Shown: positions 16,833 to 26,930, counted from the stretch's first letter. The stretch is 64,000 bases of DNA from Caulobacteraceae bacterium (GCA_027487945.1 JAIYCQ010000015.1:1-64000), one strand, 5' to 3'. Numbers and translations: made by a program. Notes: generated by a model not told the origin, from the letters alone.

Positions 16833-17450
16833 CTAGCTGTGGGCGAAGATGTCGGTCTCTTCCCAGCCGGCCAGGTCCAGCCGGGCGCGGACGGGAAGGA
16901 AGTCGAAACAGGCCTGGGCCAGGGCGGTGCGGCCCTCGCGGGCGATCATCGTCTCCAGCTTCGCCTTCACGCCGTGCAGATGCAGCACGTCGGAGGCGGC
17001 ATAGGCCAGCTGCTCGGGCGACAGGACGGCCGCGCCCCAGTCGCTGCTCTGCTGGGCCTTGGAGAGGTCTACGCCGACCAGCTCCTTGACCACGTCCTTG
17101 AGGCCGTGGCGGTCGGTATAGGTGCGGGCGATCTTCGAGCCGATCTTGGTGCACCAGACAGGGCCGGTCTCCACCCCGAGGTGGCGCTCGAACATCGCGA
17201 TGTCGAACCGGCCGAAGTGGAAGATCTTCAGCACCGCCGGATCGGTCAGCAGGGCCTTGAGGTTGGGGCAGTCATAGGCCGGGCGATTGAGGCGGACGAT
17301 GTGAGCGTCGCCGTCGCCGGCGGAAATCTGGACGACGCACAGCATGTCGCGCGTCAGCGAGAGGCCCATGGTCTCCGAATCGACCGCAACCGACGTCACG
17401 CCCTTGAACAGGCCCGCCGGGATATCGCCTTCATGCAGATGGTTGGCCAA
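16833..17450 (-). CDS. nrnC: Short RNase D-type 3'-5' exonuclease (NrnC-like nanoRNase)
   Basis: A DEDDy exonuclease of about 205 aa without the HRDC domains of full RNase D, which is the NrnC type of alphaproteobacteria that degrades 2-5 nt RNAs. Catalytic residues: AVDSETMGL, HFGRFDIAMF and YAASDVLHLHG. I chose the TTG at 17450 (LANHLHEGDIPAG), which has GGGAG about 8 bases upstream; a GTG at 17468 is the alternative. Head of the nrnC-lptC-lptA-lptB-rpoN run. NrnC versus RNase D naming is by length and lineage. Confidence 0.85.
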   Translation of the reverse strand: MANHLHEGDIPAGLFKGVTSVAVDSETMGLSLTRDMLCVVQISAGDGDAHIVRLNRPAYDCPNLKALLTDPAVLKIFHFGRFDIAMFERHLGVETGPVWCTKIGSKIARTYTDRHGLKDVVKELVGVDLSKAQQSSDWGAAVLSPEQLAYAASDVLHLHGVKAKLETMIAREGRTALAQACFDFLPVRARLDLAGWEETDIFAHS

Positions 17451-17498
17451 GTCGGACCGCTCCCTCACTCGTTCTACGTATCATATAGAAGAGGAGGG

Positions 17499-17585
<87 letters not shown>

Positions 17586-17627
17586 TCGCTGACCAGTCGG
17601 GAAGCCCGACCGGCGCGAAGGCGTGCC

Positions 17628-17655
17628 TCTTAGGGCGCCCGCTCGGGGTCGTCAA
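17628..17655 (-). promoter_or_regulatory. Promoter of tRNA-Leu
   Basis: On the minus strand TTGACG (17650-17655), 16 bases, then CTAAGA (17628-17633), close to the Caulobacter housekeeping consensus TTGACG...GCTANAWC. It lies 43 bases upstream of the tRNA. Confidence 0.65.
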
Positions 17656-17724
17656 CGCCGCATTGCGCATGATCGCCGCGTCGTCTATCCGGGCGCATTC
17701 CAGCTTCTACTCAAAGGCCGCAGC

Positions 17725-18693
17725 ATGCGTGGGCTCGTCACCGTCTTTGGAGGCACCGGTTTCGTCGGTCGCCAGGTCGTCCGGTCGCTGGCCAAACAGG
17801 GCTGGCGCGTTCGCGTCGGCGCCCGCAACGTCGGCCGAGGCTACCGTCTGCGCATGCTCGGCGACGTCGGCCAGATCGAGGTCGTCCAGGCCAACATCCG
17901 CGACGCCGCCTCGGTGGATCGCGCGCTCGACGGCGCCGAAGCCTGCGTCAACCTCGTCGGGGTGCTTTACGAGAGCGGCCGCCAGGGCTTCGCGACCCTG
18001 CACGCCGAGGCCGCCGGCGCGATCGCCCAGGCCGCCGCGGCCCGCGGGATCACGAGCTTCGTGCAGATGTCGGCCATCGGCGCCGACGCCGACTCGCCGT
18101 CGAAGTACGCCCGCACCAAGGCCGCCGGGGAGGCCGCCGTGCGCGCAGCCCTGCCCTCGGCCGTGATCCTGCGTCCGTCGATCATCTTCGGGGCCGAGGA
18201 CGCCTTCTTCAACCGCTTCGCCGGCCTGACGACCTTCTCGCCGGCCCTGCCGTTGATCGGCGGCGGTCACACCCGCTTCCAGCCGGTCTTCGTCGGCGAC
18301 GTCGCGGCCGCGGTGGCGAAGGTGCTCGGCGATTCCGACGCCGCGGGCCGCACCTACGAGCTGGGCGGCCCGACGGTTTACAGCTTCCGCGATCTGCTGG
18401 CCTTCATCCTGCGTGAAACCGGCCGCGCCCGCCTGCTGGTTCCGGTGCCCTGGTTCGCGGCGAAGATCCTGGGCGTCATCGGCGATGTCCAGGCGGCGGT
18501 CCCGATCATCCCCCCGCAGCTGACCAGCGACCAGGTCGAGAGCCTGCGCGCCGACAATGTCGTGTCCGAGGGGGCGGCGGGCCTGGCCGAGCTGGGCATC
18601 GAGCCCCGGGCGGTCGAGGCGATCGTGCCGACCTACCTCTACCGCTACCGCAAGGGCGGCCAGTACGCGGCCACGCCGGAAGGCGCGATCTGA
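17725..18693 (+). CDS. NDUFA9-like NAD(P)-binding protein (complex I-associated SDR)
   Basis: An atypical SDR of about 322 aa related to the mitochondrial complex I subunit NDUFA9. The Rossmann motif is VFGGTGFVGRQVVRSL at the N-terminus; SMA-type core VQMSAIGADADSPSKYARTK carries the Y-x3-K; a C-terminal part with ILRPSIIFGAEDAFFNRF follows. I chose the ATG at 17725 (MRGLVTVFGGTG). The precise substrate is unknown; quinone/respiratory association is inferred from the family. Converges with uppP. Confidence 0.88.
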   Translation: MRGLVTVFGGTGFVGRQVVRSLAKQGWRVRVGARNVGRGYRLRMLGDVGQIEVVQANIRDAASVDRALDGAEACVNLVGVLYESGRQGFATLHAEAAGAIAQAAAARGITSFVQMSAIGADADSPSKYARTKAAGEAAVRAALPSAVILRPSIIFGAEDAFFNRFAGLTTFSPALPLIGGGHTRFQPVFVGDVAAAVAKVLGDSDAAGRTYELGGPTVYSFRDLLAFILRETGRARLLVPVPWFAAKILGVIGDVQAAVPIIPPQLTSDQVESLRADNVVSEGAAGLAELGIEPRAVEAIVPTYLYRYRKGGQYAATPEGAI

Positions 18694-18738
18694 CCCGGAC
18701 GGGGGGCCTGCGCTTCAGGGTATGTCCCCGGCCACGGC

Positions 18739-19542
18739 CTACCCCAGATAGATCCAGGCCAGGCCAAGGCCGCCGACCACGATCCGCCACCAGCCGAAGG
18801 GCGACAGGCCGCGCTTGCTGACGAAGTCGAGCAGCGCCTTCACCACCACCAGGCCTGACAGGAACGAGACGACGAACCCGACCGCCAGCAGCGGCAGGTG
18901 GTCGCCGACCATCAGGCTTTCGCGGCTTTCCCAGAAATCCTTGGCGAAGGCGCCCATCATGGTGGGGATGGCCAGGAAGAAGCTGAACTCGGCCGCCGCC
19001 CGCTTGTCGACGCCCAGCAGCACCCCGCCGACGATGGTCGCGCCGGACCGGGAGACGCCCGGGATCATCGACAGGCATTGCATCAGCCCCACCCCAAGCG
19101 CGGTCTTCAGCGGCAGCTGCATGGCGTCCTCGTGCCGCGGCGCCGGGCTCCAGCGGTCCAGCGCCAGCAGGCCGAAGCCGCCGATCAGCAGCGACCAGCA
19201 GATGATCTCCGGGCTGCCGAACAGCACGGTCTTGATGAAGTCGTAGAGCAGGAAGCCCAGGAACACCGCCGGCAGGAAGGCGACCAGCACGCTCAGCGCG
19301 AACCGACGCGCCCCGGGATCGGTCGGCAGGCCGATCAGCACCTTCCAAAGTCGCGAGAAGTACAGCGCCACAACGGCCAGGATCGCGCCCAGCTGGATCA
19401 GCACGATGAAGCTGTCCCAGGACGGATCGGTCAGGCCCAGCGCCATCTTGGTCAGCAGCAGGTGGCCGGTCGACGACACCGGGATGAACTCGGTCAGGCC
19501 CTCGACAAGCCCGAGGATGATGGCGGCAAGGAAACTGTTCAC
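18739..19542 (-). CDS. uppP: Undecaprenyl-diphosphatase
   Basis: Recycles undecaprenyl diphosphate to the lipid carrier used for peptidoglycan and polysaccharide synthesis. 267 aa polytopic protein of the BacA family, with EGLTEFIPVSSTGHLLL near residue 14 and PGVSRSGATIVGG near residue 170, the two catalytic motifs. GTG start with GGGAG 7 bases upstream. Divergent from gltD. Confidence 0.95.
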   Translation of the reverse strand: MNSFLAAIILGLVEGLTEFIPVSSTGHLLLTKMALGLTDPSWDSFIVLIQLGAILAVVALYFSRLWKVLIGLPTDPGARRFALSVLVAFLPAVFLGFLLYDFIKTVLFGSPEIICWSLLIGGFGLLALDRWSPAPRHEDAMQLPLKTALGVGLMQCLSMIPGVSRSGATIVGGVLLGVDKRAAAEFSFFLAIPTMMGAFAKDFWESRESLMVGDHLPLLAVGFVVSFLSGLVVVKALLDFVSKRGLSPFGWWRIVVGGLGLAWIYLG

Positions 19543-19639
19543 GGAAACTCCCGATGAGGCAGAAGGTCCACAAGTGGGACTATATGAGACGGTAGCGACG
19601 CTGCCGATGGCGCGGCCGCCCCCGTGGGGCCGCCTTTCC

Positions 19640-19656
19640 GGTCAATTTCATTGACC
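19640..19656. promoter_or_regulatory. Inverted repeat upstream of gltD (possible operator)
   Basis: GGTCAAT-TTC-ATTGACC, a perfect 7-bp inverted repeat with a 3-base centre, 78 bases before the gltD start in the uppP/gltD gap. The right half contains TTGACC, which could be a -35 element. Symmetry and position suggest a regulator site; the regulator is unknown. Confidence 0.5.
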
Positions 19657-19734
19657 ATCATATTCTTCGCGGGCGTCTCGCGCCGTAGACACGCTGTGGA
19701 CACAGGGTTTTCTCCAGCAGGGCGGGAGCGCGGC

Positions 19735-21183
19735 ATGGCCGAGCGGATGCTGAAGTTCACGACCATCGAGCGCCGGACTCCCGAGAAGCGGGAAGCCGGG
19801 GGGCGGAGCCACGACTTCCTTGAGATCTATGCCGATTTCATCGACGCCAGGGCTGCGGAACAGGCCTCGCGCTGCTCGCAATGCGGCGTCCCCTTCTGCC
19901 AGACCCATTGCCCGCTGCACAACAACATCCCCGACTGGCTGCGCCTGACCGCCGCCGGGCGGGTCGAGGAAGCCTACGGCCTGTCCCAGGCCACCAACAA
20001 CATGCCCGAGATCTGCGGCCGCATCTGTCCGCAGGACCGTCTGTGCGAAGGCAATTGCGTCATCGAGCAGTCCGGCCACGGCACGGTGACGATCGGCGCT
20101 GTCGAGCGGTACCTGAGCGACCGGGCGTGGGAAGAGGGGTGGGTGAAGCCGCTGGTCCCGCTGACCGAGCGCGGCCAGTCGGTCGGCATTGTCGGCGCCG
20201 GTCCCGCCGGCCTGGCCGCCGCCGAGATGCTGCGCGAACAGGGCTACGCCGTCACGGTCTACGACCGCCACGACCGCGCGGGCGGGCTGCTGATCTACGG
20301 CATTCCCGGCTTCAAGCTGGAGAAGGACGTCGTCGAGCGCCGCACCCGCCGCCTCGCCGAAGGCGGCGTCGTCTTCCGGCTGAACTTCGAGGTCGGCCGA
20401 GACGCCACCCTGCCGCAGCTCCGTGAGCGGCATGATGCGGTGCTGCTGGCCAACGGCGTCTATGCCGCGCGCGACCTTGAGGTCCCCGGCGTCGGGTCCG
20501 GCGGCGTGGTCGCGGCGCTGGACTACCTGATCGCCTCCAACCGCAAGGGCCTGGGCGACGAGGTTCCCGACTACGAGTCCGGCGTACTGAACGCCCAGGG
20601 CAGGGACGTTGTGGTCATCGGCGGCGGCGACACGGCCATGGACTGCGTCCGCACCGCCGTCCGCCAGGGCGCGGCCTCGGTCACCTGCCTCTATCGCCGC
20701 GACAAGGCCAATATGCCCGGCTCCCTGCGGGAGGTCGCCAATGCCGAGGAAGAGGGCGTGGTCTTCGAATGGCTGGCCGCCCCCCGGGCCCTGATGGGCG
20801 ACGCCGGGGCCGTCAGCGGCGTCCGCGCCGTCCGCATGCGGCTGGGCCCGCCCGACAGCTCCGGCCGTCGCGCGCCGGAACCCGTCGACGGCTCTGAGTT
20901 CGACCTGCCGGCCCAGCTGGTGATCAAGGCGCTCGGCTTTGACCCCGAGGACCTGCCCGTCACCCTGGCCGAGCCCGATCTGTCGGTCAGCCGCTGGGGC
21001 ACGGTGAAGATCGACCGGAAGACCCAGGCCGCCAGCCTCGACGGCCTGTTCGCCGCCGGCGACATCGCCCGCGGCGCGTCCCTGGTCGTCTGGGCCATCC
21101 GCGACGGCCGCGACGCCGCCGATTCCATTCACCGCTACCTGCTGACCAGGGCCGGGAACCCGGCCCTGGTCGCGGCGGAGTGA
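19735..21183 (+). CDS. gltD: Glutamate synthase small subunit (NADPH)
   Basis: Passes electrons from NADPH to the large subunit in ammonia assimilation. About 482 aa. N-terminal iron-sulfur cysteines CSQCGVPFCQTHCP and CGRICPQDRLCEGNC; FAD motif GIVGAGPAGLAAAEMLR; NADPH motif VIGGGDTAMDCVRTA. I chose the ATG at 19735 (MAERMLKFTTIERR) with GGGAG upstream. It precedes gltB directly, the reverse of the E. coli gltB-gltD order. Confidence 0.96.
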   Translation: MAERMLKFTTIERRTPEKREAGGRSHDFLEIYADFIDARAAEQASRCSQCGVPFCQTHCPLHNNIPDWLRLTAAGRVEEAYGLSQATNNMPEICGRICPQDRLCEGNCVIEQSGHGTVTIGAVERYLSDRAWEEGWVKPLVPLTERGQSVGIVGAGPAGLAAAEMLREQGYAVTVYDRHDRAGGLLIYGIPGFKLEKDVVERRTRRLAEGGVVFRLNFEVGRDATLPQLRERHDAVLLANGVYAARDLEVPGVGSGGVVAALDYLIASNRKGLGDEVPDYESGVLNAQGRDVVVIGGGDTAMDCVRTAVRQGAASVTCLYRRDKANMPGSLREVANAEEEGVVFEWLAAPRALMGDAGAVSGVRAVRMRLGPPDSSGRRAPEPVDGSEFDLPAQLVIKALGFDPEDLPVTLAEPDLSVSRWGTVKIDRKTQAASLDGLFAAGDIARGASLVVWAIRDGRDAADSIHRYLLTRAGNPALVAAE

Positions 21184-21188
21184 CCGCC

Positions 21189-24100
21189 ATGAGCACCGAA
21201 CTCGACCGCTACCTCGCCAACCGCCAGCTGCTGATCGACGGCCATGCCTATGATCCGTCGTCGGAGCGGGACAACTGCGGCGTCGGCCTGGTCTGCGCCA
21301 TCGACGGCAAGCCGCGCCGCGAGGTGGTCGAGCTGGCCATCAAGGCGCTGAAGGCCGTCTGGCACAGGGGCGCCGTCGACGCCGACGGCAAGACCGGCGA
21401 CGGCGCCGGCATCCTGCTGTCGGTGCCGCAGGACTTCTTCATCCACCAGGTGAAGAACACCGGCCACAAGCTCCGGCCCGGCCCGATCGCCGTCGGCCAG
21501 GTCTTCTTGCCGCGCACGGACCTGGGCGCCCAGGAGGCCGCGCGCACCATCGTCGAGAGCGAGGCCCTGCGCTTCGGCTTCTACATCTACGGCTGGCGAC
21601 AGGTGCCGGTGAACACCTCGGTGATCGGCGAGAAGGCCAACGCCACCCGGCCCGAGATCGAGCAGATCATGCTGTCGCCGCCGGCCGGCATGGAGGGCGA
21701 GGCGCTGGAGCGCGCCCTCTACCTCTGCCGCAAGCGCATCGAAAAGAAGGTCGCCGCCTCGGCGATCAACGAGTTCTACATCTGCTCCCTGTCGGCCCGG
21801 TCGCTGATCTACAAGGGCATGTTCCTGGCCGAGAGCATCGACGCCTTCTACCCGGATCTGCGGGACGAGCGATTCTCGGCGGCCGTGGCCATCTTCCACC
21901 AGCGCTACTCGACCAACACCTTCCCCCAGTGGCGGCTGGCCCAGCCGTTCCGGATGCTGGCCCACAACGGCGAGATCAACACGCTGAAGGGCAACGTCAA
22001 CTGGATGAAAAGCCATGAGATCCGCATGGCCGCCCAGGCGTTCGGCGAGTTCGGCGAGGACGTGAAGCCGGTGATCCAGGCCAGCGGATCGGACTCGGCG
22101 GCGCTGGACAACACCTTCGAGGTCCTCGTCCGCGCCGGCCGCGACGCCCCCATGGCCAAGGCCCTGCTGGTTCCGGAAGCCTGGGCCAGCAAGTCCGACG
22201 CCCAGATGAAGCCAGAGCATCGGGCGCTCTACAGCTACTGCAATGCGGTCATGGAGCCGTGGGACGGCCCTGCGGCCCTTTGCGCCACCGACGGTCGCTG
22301 GGTCGTGGCCGGCAAGGACCGCAACGGCCTGCGCCCGCTGCGGGTCGCCTACACCGACGACGGCCTGGTCATCATGGGCTCGGAAGCGGGCATGTGTGGC
22401 GTCGCCGAGACCCGGATCATCCGTAAGCTGAACATATCGCCGGGCCGGATGATCGCCATCGACCTGGTCGAGGGGCGACTCTACGACGAGGAGGCCATCG
22501 TCGACCGCCTGGCCGCCCAGCATCCCTACACCGAATGGCTGGGCAACATGGTCGACCTCGAGGCCACCATCGGCCCGGGCCCCGAACCGCGCGGCCTCGC
22601 AGGCGAGGCCCTGGTCCGCCGCCAGGCCGCCGCCAGCATGACCCTGGAGGACCTGGAAATGGTCCTCGCCCCGATGGTCGAGGACGGCAAGGAGGCCATC
22701 GGCTCGATGGGCGATGACACGCCCCTGGCCGTGCTCAGCGACGGCTATCGGCCGCTCAGCCACTTCTTCCGCCAGAACTTCAGCCAGGTGACCAACCCGC
22801 CCATCGATCCGCTCCGCGAGACCGGGGTGATGAGCCTGAAGACCCGCTTCAAGAACCTCGGCAACATCCTGGCCGAGGACGAGGCCCAGACCGACGTCTA
22901 TGTCGCCGAGAGCCCGGTCCTGACCACCGGCATGTACCAGCGCATCCTCGGCTACATCGGCGACCGGAACCTGGCCGTCATCGACTGCACCATGCCGATT
23001 CCGGCGCCGGAAGCGCGGCCGGGCGACGCCCTGCGCGCCAACCTCGACCGCATCCGGGCCGAGGCCGAGGACGCCGCCCTGCGCGGCTGCTCGACCATCG
23101 TCCTGACGGACGAGGCGATCGCTCCCGACCGGGTCGCCATGCCGATGATCCTCGCCACCGGCGGGGTGCACGCGCACCTCGTCGGCAAGGGTCTGCGCTC
23201 CTACGTCTCGATCATCGTCCGCTCGGCCGAATGTCTCGACACCCACTATTTCGCGGTTCTGGTCGGGGTCGGGGCGACGGCCGTCAACGCCTGGCTGGCG
23301 CAGGAGAGTTTCCAGGACCGCCTCGACCGCGGGCTGCTGGGCGAGGCCTCGCTGCGGGAGGTCTGCGTCAACTACAAGACCTCGATCGAGCAGGGCCTGC
23401 TCAAGATCATCTCCAAGATGGGCATCGCGGTGATCTCGTCTTACCGCGGCGGCTACAACTTCGAGGCCGTCGGCCTCTCCCGCGCGCTGGTCGCCGAATT
23501 CTTCCCGGGCATGCCCTCGCGCATCTCCGGCATCGGTCTGGCGGGCCTCGAGAGCCGCGCCGTGGACCTGCACCGCCGCGCCTGGGACCCGGCCTTCGTC
23601 GCCCTGCCGGTCGGCGGCTTCTACAAGGCCCGCCGCAAGGGTGAGGCCCACGCCTTCGACGCCCGTCTGATGCATCTGCTGCAGCACGCCTGCAACACCG
23701 GCGACTACGAAAGCTACCGGCGCTTCTCCGAAGGCATGGCCGCCCTGCCCCAGATCCAGCTGCGCGACCTGCTGGCCTGGCGCAGCGACCGGCCGGGGAT
23801 CAGCGCCGACGAGGTCGAGAGCGTCAACGAGATCCGCAAGCGGTTCCTGACCCCTGGCATGAGTCTGGGCGCCCTCAGCCCCGAGGCCCACGGCGCCCTG
23901 AACATCGCCATGAATCGCATCGGGGCCAAGAGCGTCAGCGGCGAGGGCGGCGAGGACCGCGCCCGCTACCGCCCGCTGGCCAACGGCGACAACCCCAACA
24001 GCGCGGTCAAACAGATCGCCTCTGGCCGCTTCGGCGTCACTGCCGAGTATCTGAACGAGTGCCGCGAGATCGAGATCAAGGTCGCCCAGGGCGCCAAGCC

Positions 24101-25727
24101 CGGCGAGGGCGGCCAGCTTCCCGGCTTCAAGGTCACCGAGATGATCGCCCGGCTGCGCCACGCCACGCCCGGCGTGATGCTGATCAGCCCGCCGCCGCAC
24201 CACGACATCTATTCGATCGAGGACCTCGCCCAGCTCATCTATGACCTGAAGCAGATCAACCCCGAGGCCCGGGTGACGGTGAAGCTGGTGTCGATGACCG
24301 GCATCGGCGCCATCGCCGCCGGGGTGGCCAAGGCGAAGGCCGACACCATCCTGATCAGCGGCAACGTCGGCGGCACGGGGGCCAGCCCGCAGACCTCGAT
24401 CAAGTACGCCGGCTCGCCGTGGGAAATGGGCCTGTCGGAAGCCAACCAGGTCCTGACGCTCAACAATCTGCGCCATTCCGTCCGCCTGCGGACGGATGGC
24501 GGTATCCGCACAGGTCGCGACGTCGTTATCGCCGCCATGCTGGGCGCCGAGGAGTTCGGCATCGGCACGGCCAGCCTGATCGCCATGGGCTGCATCATGG
24601 TGCGCCAGTGCCACTCCAACACCTGCCCGGTCGGGGTCTGCACCCAGGACGAGGCCCTGCGCGCCCGCTTCACCGGAACCCCGGACAAGGTGGTGAACCT
24701 CTTCACCTTCATCGCCGAGGAGGTGCGCGAGATCCTCAGCCAGCTGGGCTTCCGGGCCCTGCAGGACATCGTCGGCCGCACCGACCTGCTGACCCAGGTC
24801 AGCCGCGGCGGCGAGCATCTGGATGATCTCGACCTCAACCCGCTGCTCGTCCGCGCCGATCCGGGGTCCAACAAGCCCTACTGCACGGTCGAGGGTCGCA
24901 ACGAGGTGCCGGACACCCTCGACGCCCAGATCGTCCGCGACGCCGCCCCCTTCCTGCAGCGGGGCGAGAAGATGCAGCTGACCTACACGGTGCGGAACAC
25001 CGCCCGGGCCATCGGGGCGCGGGTCTCCAGCCACATCACCCGCAAGTTCGGGATGAGCACCCTGCCGTCCGGCCACCTGACGGTGGAGCTGAAGGGCTCG
25101 GCGGGCCAGAGCCTGGGCGCCTTCTCCGTCCGGGGACTGCGCATCGTGCTCACGGGCGAGGCCAATGACTACGTCGGCAAGGGCCTGTCCGGCGCGACCA
25201 TCGTGGTGAAGCCTTCGCCGCACCTGCTGGCGCCGGAAGGCAACGCCATCATCGGCAACACCTGCCTGTACGGCGCCACCGACGGCAAGCTGTTCGCGGC
25301 CGGCCAGGCGGGCGAGCGGTTCGGGGTGCGCAACTCCGGCGCCATCACAGTGGTCGAGGGCTGCGGCGCCAACGGACTCGAGTACATGACCGGCGGCGTG
25401 GCGGTGATCCTGGGGCCCGTGGGCGGCAACTTCGCGGCCGGGATGACCGGGGGCATGGCCTATGTCCTCGACCTCGCCGGACGGTTCGAGGCCCAGGTCA
25501 ACCCCGACAGCGTGGTGATCCAGCGGCTGGCCTCGCCCCACTGGGAGGAACAGCTCCGGCGTCTGATCCGCGAGCACGCCCACGAGACAGGCTCGACCTT
25601 CGCGGCCGGCGTTCTCAACGACTGGGACCGCATGCGCGGGTGCTTCTGGCAGATCTGCCCCCGGGAGATGGTCGGGCGCATCGATCACCCCCTGACGGCG
25701 GCGCAGGCGACGGTCGAGCGGGCGTAG
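21189..25727 (+). CDS. gltB: Glutamate synthase large subunit
   Basis: Makes two glutamates from glutamine and 2-oxoglutarate. About 1512 aa: an N-terminal class II amidotransferase with catalytic Cys30 (ERDNCGVGL) after a 29-residue propeptide, a central domain, the FMN-binding synthase domain (SGNVGGTGASPQTSIKYAG), the 3Fe-4S cysteines in CIMVRQCHSNTCPVGVC, and a C-terminal beta-helix of GxxGxG repeats. I chose the ATG at 21189 with GGAG 8 bases upstream; a GTG at 21180 overlapping the gltD stop lacks such a site. Confidence 0.97.
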   Translation: MSTELDRYLANRQLLIDGHAYDPSSERDNCGVGLVCAIDGKPRREVVELAIKALKAVWHRGAVDADGKTGDGAGILLSVPQDFFIHQVKNTGHKLRPGPIAVGQVFLPRTDLGAQEAARTIVESEALRFGFYIYGWRQVPVNTSVIGEKANATRPEIEQIMLSPPAGMEGEALERALYLCRKRIEKKVAASAINEFYICSLSARSLIYKGMFLAESIDAFYPDLRDERFSAAVAIFHQRYSTNTFPQWRLAQPFRMLAHNGEINTLKGNVNWMKSHEIRMAAQAFGEFGEDVKPVIQASGSDSAALDNTFEVLVRAGRDAPMAKALLVPEAWASKSDAQMKPEHRALYSYCNAVMEPWDGPAALCATDGRWVVAGKDRNGLRPLRVAYTDDGLVIMGSEAGMCGVAETRIIRKLNISPGRMIAIDLVEGRLYDEEAIVDRLAAQHPYTEWLGNMVDLEATIGPGPEPRGLAGEALVRRQAAASMTLEDLEMVLAPMVEDGKEAIGSMGDDTPLAVLSDGYRPLSHFFRQNFSQVTNPPIDPLRETGVMSLKTRFKNLGNILAEDEAQTDVYVAESPVLTTGMYQRILGYIGDRNLAVIDCTMPIPAPEARPGDALRANLDRIRAEAEDAALRGCSTIVLTDEAIAPDRVAMPMILATGGVHAHLVGKGLRSYVSIIVRSAECLDTHYFAVLVGVGATAVNAWLAQESFQDRLDRGLLGEASLREVCVNYKTSIEQGLLKIISKMGIAVISSYRGGYNFEAVGLSRALVAEFFPGMPSRISGIGLAGLESRAVDLHRRAWDPAFVALPVGGFYKARRKGEAHAFDARLMHLLQHACNTGDYESYRRFSEGMAALPQIQLRDLLAWRSDRPGISADEVESVNEIRKRFLTPGMSLGALSPEAHGALNIAMNRIGAKSVSGEGGEDRARYRPLANGDNPNSAVKQIASGRFGVTAEYLNECREIEIKVAQGAKPGEGGQLPGFKVTEMIARLRHATPGVMLISPPPHHDIYSIEDLAQLIYDLKQINPEARVTVKLVSMTGIGAIAAGVAKAKADTILISGNVGGTGASPQTSIKYAGSPWEMGLSEANQVLTLNNLRHSVRLRTDGGIRTGRDVVIAAMLGAEEFGIGTASLIAMGCIMVRQCHSNTCPVGVCTQDEALRARFTGTPDKVVNLFTFIAEEVREILSQLGFRALQDIVGRTDLLTQVSRGGEHLDDLDLNPLLVRADPGSNKPYCTVEGRNEVPDTLDAQIVRDAAPFLQRGEKMQLTYTVRNTARAIGARVSSHITRKFGMSTLPSGHLTVELKGSAGQSLGAFSVRGLRIVLTGEANDYVGKGLSGATIVVKPSPHLLAPEGNAIIGNTCLYGATDGKLFAAGQAGERFGVRNSGAITVVEGCGANGLEYMTGGVAVILGPVGGNFAAGMTGGMAYVLDLAGRFEAQVNPDSVVIQRLASPHWEEQLRRLIREHAHETGSTFAAGVLNDWDRMRGCFWQICPREMVGRIDHPLTAAQATVERA

Positions 25728-25776
25728 GACCGGGGACAGCTGCCGGCGGCGCCGGAAGCCGTCGCCAGGCAATCCC

Positions 25777-26922
25777 CTAGATGACCGCCGGCCCCGTGTA
25801 TCGCGCCCTCGGCCGGATCAGCGCGCCGGTCTGGACCTGCTCCACGGCGTGGGCCAGCCAGCCCGCGGTGCGGGCCACGGCGAACAGGGCGAAGGGCGCA
25901 TCGTCCGGCAGGCCGAAGCGCTCAGCCAGTGCGGTGAGCAGGAAGTCGATGTTGGCCGCCTCGCCGGTCGCGGCCTCTACCGCGCGCTTCAGGGAGCCGT
26001 AGCCCGGGGGCAGGTCGAACGCGCCCACCAACGCCGCCGCGCGTGGATCGCCCTCCGGGTACAGGGGATGGCCGAAGCCCGGGATCGGCCCGGCGCGGGC
26101 GATCCGGCCGGCCACGGCGGCCCCTGGCCCGATCCGGCCGCTCTCCTCGACAAGGTTGCGCACCCGGCCGGCGATGCCGCCGTGCAGGGGTCCCGACAGC
26201 GCCGCCAGTCCGGCCAGGGCCGAGGCGGCCAGCGACGCTCCGGTCGAGGCGGTGACGCGCGCGGCGAAGGTCGAGGCGTTCAGCTCGTGGTCGGCCAGCA
26301 GCACCAGCGCCTGCCGCAGGGCGTCTGCCGCCTCCGGCCGACCCCAGGCGCCGGCGAGACGCAGATGAATCTGGCCATGCTCGATGCGCGCGGCGGCCGC
26401 GTCGGCGACCAGGTCGAGCAACCCCGCGGCCTCGGCCGCAAGGGCCAGGGGCGCCCGCCCTCGGGCCGGCGGATCGAGTCCCGCCCGGTCCGACAAGGCC
26501 GTGAACAGACGCGCCCGGATGGAGGCCGTCTCCGGCGGCGGCGTCCGGACCGCACCCTTCAAAGCCGCGCCGTCGCCGCCGCGCAACAGCCGCGCCACGG
26601 CCTCCAGCGAGGCGTGCCCGGCCAGCTCGACCGCGTCCCGGCCGCGATAGAACAGCCGGCCGTGGGCGATGGTGGTGATCGCCGAGTCCAGCACCGGCTC
26701 GCCCCAGGCGATGGCCCCGGCGGCCACCTGCGCCGCCTTGCGGCCCTGCTTCTTGCGCTCGACCAGCCGGCCGACATCGGCGAGGCGATAGCGGCTGCGG
26801 CGCGGGTCGTCGGGATCCGGGCGGGCTTCGATCCGGCCCCGACTGACATAGGCGTAGAGGGTCTGGGGCCGGATCCCCAGCCGCGCCATCACCTCTTCCG
26901 CCGTCAGCCAGTCGCGCTGCAT
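25777..26922 (-). CDS. Citrate synthase family protein fused to an N-terminal helix-turn-helix
   Basis: 381 aa. Residues 1-50 are a MerR/excisionase-like HTH: WLTAEEVMARLGIRPQTLYA followed by YVSRGRIEA and RRSRYRLADV. From about residue 70 it is citrate synthase-like: ADHELNASTFAARV, GPLHGGIAG, GFGHPLYPEGDPRA and NIDFLLTALAER, so the two catalytic His and the Asp are kept, while the usual Arg after GFGH is Pro. It may be an enzyme tethered to DNA or a metabolite-sensing regulator; the function is unknown. Divergent from a second citrate synthase paralog. Confidence 0.85.
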   Translation of the reverse strand: MQRDWLTAEEVMARLGIRPQTLYAYVSRGRIEARPDPDDPRRSRYRLADVGRLVERKKQGRKAAQVAAGAIAWGEPVLDSAITTIAHGRLFYRGRDAVELAGHASLEAVARLLRGGDGAALKGAVRTPPPETASIRARLFTALSDRAGLDPPARGRAPLALAAEAAGLLDLVADAAAARIEHGQIHLRLAGAWGRPEAADALRQALVLLADHELNASTFAARVTASTGASLAASALAGLAALSGPLHGGIAGRVRNLVEESGRIGPGAAVAGRIARAGPIPGFGHPLYPEGDPRAAALVGAFDLPPGYGSLKRAVEAATGEAANIDFLLTALAERFGLPDDAPFALFAVARTAGWLAHAVEQVQTGALIRPRARYTGPAVI

Positions 26923-26930
26923 CGCTTAAC

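Noticed and set aside
21135..25772. Open frame of about 1545 codons antisense to gltB
   Set aside because: It mirrors gltB in the opposite strand, a usual effect of high GC third positions; the protein is low-complexity Ala/Gly/His-rich with no motif.
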